A DNA stretch of 64,000 nucleotides from Nymphaea colorata. Taxonomy: Eukaryota > Streptophyta > Magnoliopsida > Nymphaeales > Nymphaeaceae. Positions 38,663 through 49,500 of this stretch are shown piece after piece. Positions within the stretch are counted from its first letter, which is position 1. Every line of letters begins with the position of its first letter. The stretch spans positions 5,835,501-5,899,500 of the forward strand of contig NC_045142.1 of the NCBI RefSeq assembly GCF_008831285.2, read 5' to 3'. Made by a program: the position numbers and the translations under genes. The notes beneath the pieces were generated by a model. That model did not search any database and was not told where the DNA came from. It saw nothing but the letters and a program-made list of their open reading frames with translations.

Positions 38663-41521
38663 TCGAAACGTTGAACGGAGAAATCATTCGATCTCTCACA
38701 GTATAGCGCATTAAATGGTGTGTTTGATGACATGTCCGATGCATTGCATCAGCGGCCATATTAGACAAACGTCCCAATGGCACAAGGATTTCACATTTCA
38801 TATATATATATATATTGGTCGACGTCCATATCTATCTATGAACAAGCGGACGACGCAAGATTGGCTGCGAGCCTTCAACCGAATGGGTTGACATTTGGGG
38901 TTCAACCGAATGGGTTGATATTTGGGGTTAGCATTAGCCTGAATCGACTGGCTTGTCCTATATTGCTTCAATGATGGGACCATTTTCCATGCTCCCCAAA
39001 TGCGACCGACTTTGTGGTGGAATAAGCTTTAATTGTCCTAAAGTGAGCTTTTCAGACTATTAGTTTTAAATATACACCAATGCAACCAAGGCACATTCTT
39101 CGAAAAACTCTTCACACCTCAGGCTGCATGCTGGAGTTAGGCTGTCTACTTCGAAACTTTTGACCTCCAACTTAAATTTCTTAAGCCAATCGTCCAGCCA
39201 AAATCCGCAGAGCTCTACAAAAGACAAATGTAAATGCGTGAGTTAAAACGACAGCTCAGAGATGTGGGCTCTACAAGCTCCTTGCAAGTCCAATCTGTGA
39301 GCTCTGTGGTGTTATTACTTCTCTAAGTCAAAAGAGTTTTCGAAGCACGCAGTACAGAGATGTGGTGAGCCCACGACTCTGCGATCATTGGAGAGGACAA
39401 ATAAGCAACGAAGAAAAAGGAGCCAACAAAACTGAAATTCAAACAGGGGCATCCACAGGCATGATATATCACTGGATATGAGAATCCAGAAAAGAATTGG
39501 ACTCTGAGGTGTTCGACAAAGATCTGAACCGAATTGATTAAACATGACCTTTCACATTAAGACGTACACGGTGTTTTTGTGTATCATACAAACCAAACCT
39601 CCGCCTTGTGTGAAATTTCATAATCCATACCATGACATGGGATAATCAATGGGCTTCCCATCAGACCCAACTACTAACTTCACACTTTTATGGCCAACGT
39701 CAAAATTAATTAACAGCAGTGCTACTCAATAAGTATTAAAATCCCGAGATTGGTTGTTCCATTCCGCCGCCAACTGCCTTTTCTCTATTGATAGAGATCA
39801 GCAATAAAGTTGGAGGCTACTCCTCCTATAAGTGGAAAGTTTTAGATGAAGTGTCTTTCGAGAGAACGAGAGGATCATTCCACTACCCGAAGCGAGGCCC
39901 AAATGCACCCCCATTCCCCCTGCCTTTGAGATCCCGAACTGCATCGACGTCAGTGATAGAACGGTGCACTTTCACCTTGGATGCCGCATCCTACCACCTT
40001 AAAACACAAAAGCATAGCACTCATACCTGCCTTATACAGACCCCTAACCCGGCCAACTACGCTATGCCCCTTAAGGCGTAGATGAAGTGTCATTAATTGT
40101 CGTTGTTTCATAAACTTTTGTCTGTTTGTATTCTTTATTCTTTCCCAGCAGTGCTTCATAACAAAAAAAAAAGGGTATTAACATCACAGTCAAATTGTAA
40201 GAGACAGTTTCTAGAAAACCCCTCTTCCCTTTCCTAACAAAGATTGCTTCCCCACATCTGTAATTGCCACCGGTTTCAAATACCATCACCTATTCAATGG
40301 TAAATTTTAACGGCATTCACTTCCTATTTCCTCTAAGATGTACCTTGTGATAACGCAACTAATACAGCAGAGCAACAAAGCATCGTCTTGGACGGAACAA
40401 AACCACAAAAGTCGGATTTCATTCTAAATTAGGAAAAGGTTGCCTTTCTTCACTACCAGATCCCATCTAAACCTTGGGGATGCTACAAAAGACGAGAATG
40501 TATGTATAGAAGTGGATGACAGCACAGTAGATCACACAGTCCACTTTCAAGAAGTAATAAACAATATAATTATCTACACAATCCTTGTCAATGTGGTAAA
40601 TATGAAAGAAACCTTTTGCTGTTTGGTGTCATTGACATAGTTTCAACTTTCAAACACACAGAACCTGTTAGTTGCATCATTAGTCTAACAGCAGAGCTTA
40701 GCTCACTGGTCTAGCTGTGGGTCAGAAAATGCGGGGAAAGTCTCACAATTTACCATGCCACCTGCATGCTCCTAGCTGAGACCATGATCAACAAGCTAAG
40801 CAGCACTCAAAAACCAAAGCTCACGAGCAAACTTGGCAGCCAGTTACATTGTTGGTCTGCGGGCCTACCTTTCACAAGTTGCTCATTTACGGCTCATGCT
40901 AAATTCCATGCTGAGGAAGATCAGAAATGAGCTGCCTTCATCCCAAAAGAATCAGCACTTCCAATTTCACCTTGATGCTCAAGAAGAACTAGCACTTGAA
41001 ATAACAAAGATAATTCATTTGTCGTTAGGCATGCTTTCAGAAAGATTACATGCACATTAACTTTACAGTTGCAAATTCATGTGCAATTCCATGAATATAA
41101 TTCAAAATAACCAGGACCTGGAGGAAACCATCACCTTTTTTATTTACATTACCCAAAGATAATTCCTAAGAGGATCCAACGCTGCAGGAAGCTAGAGTGG
41201 GTAAACTAGATTCAAACTCCAATACAACACTGAGGATTAATAGAAATAGCCAAATTTTGCAAGCAATGTTGTCGGCGATGATAATTTCTCGACTACCGAA
41301 CTCTAATCTTGCCAAATCACCATAGGGACAGGTAAATACAAAAGAAAATTGAGACCCAATCAAGCAACTGTAAGACTAAATCTAAAATCACTTTTTGACC
41401 ATAAAAAGATTACATGTCAAAGTGCATCTATCTTAACACTTAACAGCATAGCCGTCAATCGGTTCATTTTAGTGTGGATCATCAGCACAACGCAAAATCT
41501 TACAAAAATTAAACGACTTGT
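37468..41521. other. Spacer between the convergent PP2C and MOS11-like genes
   Basis: It includes the 3' untranslated regions of both genes, whose ends I cannot place. At 37,980-38,215 there is a degenerate repeat with aaaacctggttttgg and gcatctaaatgcccc motifs, related to sequence at 22,558-22,690. Open frames at 39,788-40,081 and 40,833-41,060 match nothing I know. Confidence 0.45.
38611..38659. repeat. (TA)24 microsatellite
   Basis: Uninterrupted TA array, about 1.15 kb downstream of the PP2C stop codon. Confidence 0.9.
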
Positions 41522-43432
41522 TCATCCCACTGATCCTAGCATCTCAGTCTTGACTTGTCCATTTGCTTCTGATGTACCATCTGACGCAGGCTTTGCAAAC
41601 CTAGATAGCAGATAAATAACGGTAAATGCAAGCAATGAAAGTTCTATTTAACTTCCAAAGACAATATTCAGTGACTAGGCTGGTTACATGAAGGTATGAG
41701 CTCCAAAATAACAAAAGAAGATAAAAGAATTTAAAAAAAATGAAGAAATTGGAGGCAGAACAGAACAGGAAACTGCCTGAAAATACAAGTAGGGTATACA
41801 GAACAGGAAACTGCCTGAAAATACAAGTAGGGTATATTACAACATGTTGAAAAATGCATGATAAAACATAATATGCTATACATCAGCATTGCCAAGAAAA
41901 CTTCTATGAACAATTGCAAACCTGATGGCTCTGGCTTTTCTCTTATCTTCCTCTACAGCATCGACCTTGGTGACAGGTGCAAACCTGGCTAACCGAGCTT
42001 TCTTTTTTGCCTCCTCATCCACAGGGGTTTCTGCAGGAAGACCAAATCTGCAAACAAGCCAAAAATCTTGTCTTCAAGGCACATCTAACATTTTGCTAAT
42101 GATCTAAAAGACAGAATACAGCATTTTGTGTTTTGTGACTTATTAGATCAAAGCGACCACAACATGCTAGCAAGAAACAAATATGGACCTTTCTGCTCTA
42201 GCCTTCTTCTTGTCCTCTTCTGACTTTGTTGTTTCTCCTGGTCCATGAAGAGATGACAAACCAAACCTGGCCAAAGAAAAGCATCGTGGATCTTGAATGG
42301 ATGATTTAAGAAATAGAATCACAATCTGCAATAAAGTAACACAATATAGACTTAATGAAGTTTTCATCAAATTATAATAAGTGCCCTTATAAGCATGCAA
42401 ACCAATGACAGTGAAGTGACTCGACTGTTTTCTTGAATATTTAAAATATAGACCAGTAAATAATAGTCTGAGCCACCCATGTCCAAACAACAATATGAGA
42501 AGGAACGAGCTACGCTCCAATATCAATTGCTTGGTTCAATCAAACAATAACAGCACCTTATTGTCAATCTGCAATAAATGAATTACCAAAAAGTGGCACT
42601 GCTTGCTCGTAATCATAGAGAAACGGTAATTTTATCTGTCAAATGCCAAAATTCATTATCCCAGACCAGGCTCCAGTAGCTCCATAAAAGTTGCTAACAT
42701 GTGGATCCTATCGCCTTCTAAGCTTGTGATTTGTCTCCAGACATAAAAACAAAAGATCTATGCTTCCAAGATCAATGTTTGGTTGAATTGAACAACAACA
42801 GCACCATACTGCAAATCTGCAATAAATGAATTTACTAAAAAGTGGCACTGCTTGCTCTGACCCAGCTGACAGTGGTCCAAGAGGTCAAATTCCAAGATAC
42901 GGAATCCATCGCTGTCTAAGCTTATTATTTACATCCACTGCTTCAAGCTATGTCAAACGGGTGCTGCAAATAGGCTGCAACACCCAAGTCAGTTCCAGAT
43001 GCACTCTGGGTACAGCTGTTAATAATGTTAAATGATGTACACCAACATAACATATGTATATACATACATATAGTCTATTACTGGCGGTTGTGTGGTTTTC
43101 CTTTTGTAACTTTTTCTGCTTCCTTTTTTATTCTCTTCTACTTGTTTGTTGACTGTTAAAATAGCTGCTGGAGGTCCCAACAGCTAATCTACCATGAACT
43201 AGCTGTTGGGGTCTCAAACGGCAAGATATGTGGTACTCATCATCGCTTCTCCCCCTTCTCATTCTTATTCTTGTACAAAATATATCCTTGCATACAAACT
43301 TTGTTGTGGATGATCTCATGCTGTTTTTGCTAAGTGCTAACTACAATTAGTTTGTTTGTCTTGAACGTCTCAACTCTCAAGTGGTGTGTTGTCTTTCGTG
43401 AGAACATATTCTTTCTCCTTTGTAAGCTTATA

Positions 43433-43512
<80 letters not shown>

Positions 43513-46500
43513 CATATATATATATATACAGACATAATAAGAAGATAAAGCATTAACATGATATAAAAAATATACATGGTTCTACCGGTGTTAGTTCCCT
43601 CCACTTGAGATGACTCCATCATCGCCACCTTCAAGCCATCTGAGACAACTTGGCTTTATATGAATCTCTTGTCCATGATGATAACAAGTGATTTTCTTTT
43701 GCCTCATAATTTTTCCATGGAATGTGAAGGATCATACTATTTATAACATATAGCCCCAGATGAAGGACCGCAAACCATTGCCACATATGTCATTCTTGGG
43801 TTTTTAATACCAAGGTTTTTTTTTTGTCCTTTTCGGCAAAGTTGTTTTTTTGGGAAAAATCCCAGGAAAATTGCGGCAAACTTTAAAAACATGAAAAAAA
43901 TCTAAACATTAGATAAAAATAAAATAAATGAGAACTAATAAGAAGACATAAATAAAACTAGATGCAAGTGACAAAAAAAATGTTTTAATGATGATAAAAA
44001 TAATGAAAAATATTTTAGTTTGAGACTTTAAGTTTAAATTGAATCCATGATGATGTAAATATTAAAAAGGATAAAATGAAAAAAAATGGCAAAAAAAGTG
44101 ATAATTTATTTTTTCACATTTTTTTCCAAATAACATGATTTTCTCCTTGTTTTAGTTTTTCTCCTTTTTTCAGTTAATATTGTGACATTTTCGAGAATAT
44201 CATGATATCTGTGACACGGCAGTAAACACAGTATACATCTTCTTTGAGGTAGAAACACAATTTTCTTCATAGTTCATAACAAGTTTGGCCAAGGCTTCTT
44301 AGATAGTGCAAACAAGTTCTCTATGTAGAAGAGATCTCTTAACTCCTTAAATTTGGACCTAAGCCCATCCACAAATTTCTCTATTTGTCACACTGACAAA
44401 GAGAAAACTGGAACAATGCCATTCATCTCAAAATTGAGCAGAACTCTAAGATATTCCCATGTTGATCCATCTCCTTATAGCATACTCATAATATTCTAGA
44501 AGAAGACATTTATCATTTATAGGAAACATATATGGTGTGAGTTCCTTTGAGAAATGCAAGCTTCATGGGTTAATCTAGAATTTAGAAAAAATTCTGCTTA
44601 AAAATCAAGACATGATTTTGTGATGTATGGCTTTCTATCCACTTCTTTCCATAATTGTTAATCATTTTTTTCTTTTTCATTTCTAAGAAGCTCAATGGTT
44701 TTCCATTACTTTTGTAAGAAACAATTTTGGTTTCTTTTCAGTTCCACTAATAAAGCTCCAAAGTCCTCCTGTACCAACATGATGTTCAATAAATAGAGGC
44801 CCGGTATATTATGTAATTGTAAATGTGAGATTTGGGAAAGAAATGATGGCAAGATCCTTTCTTATATAATAGAAAAAGAGAAGAACGCACTTGAAGAGGT
44901 GAAAACTAATATATCATCAAACATCAAGCTTCAAACAATCTCTACGAACACAAACATTTGGTACTCCAAGATGAGCATAAACAGACCACTAGCAGATTTA
45001 ACACTTTACCAAGGCATCACCAACAGCATTTCATGGGTTGGCATTGGTACCATGTACTGAAACAACCTTACACGAGGAATTCAAGCTCCAAAAGACACAG
45101 CGAACCAACCTTGTTGATGGGTAAAAAGTGGGTGAAGTACCTTCATCCACAATCATACACACAAAAGCATACAGGGCTCTTCACAAGTCGCAAAACAAAG
45201 AGATCACCATAAAAATTGGAGAAATATCAAAACTTTGATTAAATAGAACTCACAAGCCCCTTGAAGAACAAGAGGCAAATTTCCTTTTTTTAGACATGAA
45301 AGAAAGGAGAAAAAGTAGTTAGCTTCTGGCTAACAACAGGTAGGAAACTACCCATTGAGGAAAGCAATGGCCAGCTCAGCTGCAACTCAGCAGCCAAGAA
45401 AACATAGAAATAAATGTCATAGAAAAACAAGAACAAAAAATAACAGAATAATAGCTACAATATATAGAATGAATACTCTTATATGTTATTAAGTATAGAT
45501 ATGCATACTAAATGTATATATAAAGCTATTACTGAAATACATGTATATAAATCAATTCAAGAAGTTCTGCAAGCATTTAATATCGCCCCGTGATAAAAAA
45601 ACTGAAATATGGAGACAGGAATACCTGTAAAACATAAATGATGCAGAATTTTGGATGTAAATATACCTTCTTCACAACAAAACCAAACATGAATTTTTAG
45701 GCATTGCTAGTAACAGACCAATGGTTAACTTAAATGCCGTAGACTAAAGTCATTAAATTCCTAAATGAAATTGAATACTAACTGTAGCACATATGGGATA
45801 AGACCACTAAGTTCATCACAGAATCTGAGTCAGCCGACAAATTCTGCAAAGCAGATGGAGACAGTGGGAGTACATGACCGAAATATTCATGTGGCAAACG
45901 ACTGGTCATCTCACCCTTCACTGAGTTTCTTCAAGATTTGCAATCAATCCATCATGTATATGAGGTGGAACATGTGGAAAGGAGAGAACATGGGTGCAGA
46001 AAGTAAGTACCACCATGACAACCTAAACACTTGAATGCAAGGAGACCAACCCATAAGAAGAAATGTCCCCTGGAACTTATTTACTTCCATTATTTATTGG
46101 TGAGACCATTTGTTTGTGTATCCATGGATAGATCTATTTGGAGGAGGGGAAAAAGGAAAAGAAAAGGCTAACACAAATATAGCATGGAGGGCTGTACACT
46201 CAGCACCAGAAGCACATGCCTGCACACAAAATCATATGTTCAAGGTGTCATGATATTCACAAATACCAAGCTATATACAACGAATTTTCAATATAAGAAG
46301 AGTAAAAAAAATGACCAAACAACAAGTCCAAATAGTCAAAGACTGCAATATATAATACGCTTCAAACTAATAAGACTAAAGACAAGCCACGCTAGCCACT
46401 AAATGATGAAAATGCAATTCATGATAATCGTTTCAAATTTCAATGATCATTTGCATCAAGGCATGGCTCATCATCTTCATCTGCAGAACCAGGTTGCTGT

Positions 46501-49500
46501 TCTCTAATCCACCTTCTTTTTTTTTTATGTTTTATTTTCTCTGTCCTTGGGCTTTTGACTAGCACTTGGATCCCTTTTTCCTTGGACATCTGTTTGAGTT
46601 ATCAATACCAAGCCATGCAAGGAAACCGTTATTCTTATAGACAACATCATTGTCATTTAGCCATTCATCACTTTCATCAGCCTCCCTTTAGTATAATGCG
46701 GTTAATGTTGGCTCCCTTTCCCTGTCCTTATACCTTTCCATCAATCTCTGATTATATTGCAGAGTGCACAGTCACTGCACACAATCATTGCCCAGAAATG
46801 TATTCCTGATTATATTACACAAGCAGACACATCACAAACACACGCATGGGTAAACACATAAAAGCTGACACAATAATACAGATATGCATAATACACTAAG
46901 GTAGTAGTCATAATAATTGAAAAAAAAAATCATTACCTGCTCAAAAGTATCCCAGTTATGCTCACAATAAAATAACTTACATGTAGGCCAAGGACTCAAA
47001 CAACACATTCTGAGCACATCCCATTACAAAATAATAATAACAAGTTGATAATATCTGAAAAAAATACATAGCAATGCAAAGATTAAAATTACTAAAAACT
47101 AAAAATACCAAGCAAATACTCCTTTGTATTGTCATATACCAAAAGCTCCTGAAGCATTTAGATAATCCACCAATTGGTCCAAAATGGCACTTTGATCTTC
47201 AATGCATAGCACTTCGATGTTCAATGCATAGCACAGAACACTCAATGCACTTGTACAATCCATTTTTTATTTGAACATTAGGCTCTATGCCATCATGTTC
47301 ATAATATATTGTTGGATTAAGATATAAATCTGCTGCATGCAAGAGCTGATTAACTTGAGTTCCATGCTTTTTTATCATTCATCTCTAAACTCGAGTACAT
47401 GTTCCTTGGTCGTTATGCAAGTTCAGCTATTAAGCAACAAGAACCTCAATAAGCAAAACCATCGTAACAAACATACTAAGATCAAACGTATTCTTTATGA
47501 TGTATTAAATACTAGAAGTACACCCTTACTTGATCTTTAACATGGTCCATCTTTTCATAAATATAGCATGTAACTTTTGACCAAGCAAAGGCAAAACACA
47601 TCCAGAGTAATGCCATTACTTTGAGAGCATGCCTAATGCCCTCCCAAAACTTTACTTGGAAAAAGAAATCTTCTTACACCTCTTGCCAACATGATTATTA
47701 ACTAACTTATTATTGTTTGACTCAACTGAAGGAAACACAAATTTTAAATCCTTTCTAAATGCATGAATGCATTCAAGGATCAAAAATCTAGATGCAAATT
47801 GAACCACTCCTGATCTGTCTACGTCCCTCTTCGCAAGAGATCTCATCTTAGTGTATATTTGATCATTTTTAACATGAATACAATCAACAGCATTCCATTC
47901 CTAAGATAGGTATCAAATCTTCCAATTCTACTATATCTTCCAATATCAAGTTCATACAGCTGAAACACGAAAAGTCCAATAGAAATGTTTCTTCACTTTC
48001 ATCAACATTTTTCTTGTTTCCTTGTTATTAGAGGTAGCATTTGACACAACTTGCTATATGTTGCCTGGTCGACATCCTCCACAATATCAAGCAACAATAT
48101 ATAAAGTAAATTTACATATTTACTTTATTAGATACATAATACTATTTTCCAACATGTAGTATCTAATCAGAAGTTCACTAAAAAAAGAAATTAAGTGTTT
48201 TATCAGCAACATCAATCCATGCATCTAATATTCCCATATCTAAACCAATGCACCTTGTTTCTTCAAAAGGTTGTCAGTTATTGCTATCTCCTCCAACAAG
48301 AAGCCATTAAGCTCATAGTACTGAGGCACCTTCCCAGGGCCTAATGTCCCATTTCTATAGTCATCTATCAGAAGATAGACAAATTTACAGCATCTTAATT
48401 TACTTCAGCTCCACAGGATCACTCCTGGAAACAAGAACTTTTCTCTTGTCCTGTCTCCTTCAACAACAATAAGCCAAGCTCATGGCATACATATGCCCTC
48501 ATTTCAGGGGCAAAATGTCTTATTGCCTCAAACTACCTTTTGGAAGCTAAGCAAACTTACAGCATTCAATGTGATCCCAGAAATAACCACCTGCCTATAG
48601 ACACAGAAACTTCTCCCCTTTCTATCTTCTCAAAACCAATGTTGTCGCTAGCATATCGTATCATGTACCAGTCAGGCCGACCTATATGCCATATCGTAAC
48701 ACTAAATTATCAACAACACTAAATTAGTAAAAAATCTTGAAATTAGGAAAAATCAAGAAAATAGCCAAAAACTCATAACCATATATTTCATATAGAAAAC
48801 TCGTCACACATAGAGAACATCAATAATTCATCATTCATAAACCATATATATCCACGACAAATTCAAAAAATGAAAAGTACGACTAAGAGATTCAAAATAA
48901 CATATTAAAGCATCCATGATCCATCACAAGTTGAAAGAGCATCTATCACATGCAAGTTGAAAGCCCTTTTTTTCAAGCAAGAATCAAGGTCCGACCGTTC
49001 CCGCTAGCAAATCTTTAGCCAAATGGATGGTTTCTTCCTCAAATCAGCAATTTTTTGGAGAAAGCAGCAAAACAACCCCCTCTCACAGCCTATAGAGAAG
49101 TTTAGAGAGAGGGAGATAGGGTCTTAGTTTAAAAGAATGATGCAAAAGAGGCCTTGGACCCCTTCTTTAAATTTTAACCCTGTACCATAAGATATGGGTG
49201 TATCATGTGTATCATACGATACACCTCCTTGTATCGTACGATACACATGACATGGCACGATACACGGGTGTATCGTGTATTGAGCCCATATTGTCTAGGT
49301 TTTTTTCACCTAAACGAGTTGTATTGTACAATATGGATAACACTGCTCAAAACAATTTTGCATGCCGGTTTTTTTTGTCCTCTTATGCTCTTCCTCAACA
49401 TTGGTCAACTCCATAAGTATGCCTTGGTCAATTGATCAAATCAAACCATTCACATCTTAACATGCACTTTATTGGGATTCGATTGACCATATCAAACATC

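Noticed and set aside
39788-40081. 97-codon plus-strand frame
   Set aside because: No recognisable domain, no supporting exons, composition typical of spacer.
40685-40735. tRNA- or SINE-like segment (tagctcactggtctagc then gtgggtc)
   Set aside because: The A-box resemblance is fair, but there is no B box at the right distance and no cloverleaf. The weaker cases at about 29,690 and 31,560 were rejected for the same reason.
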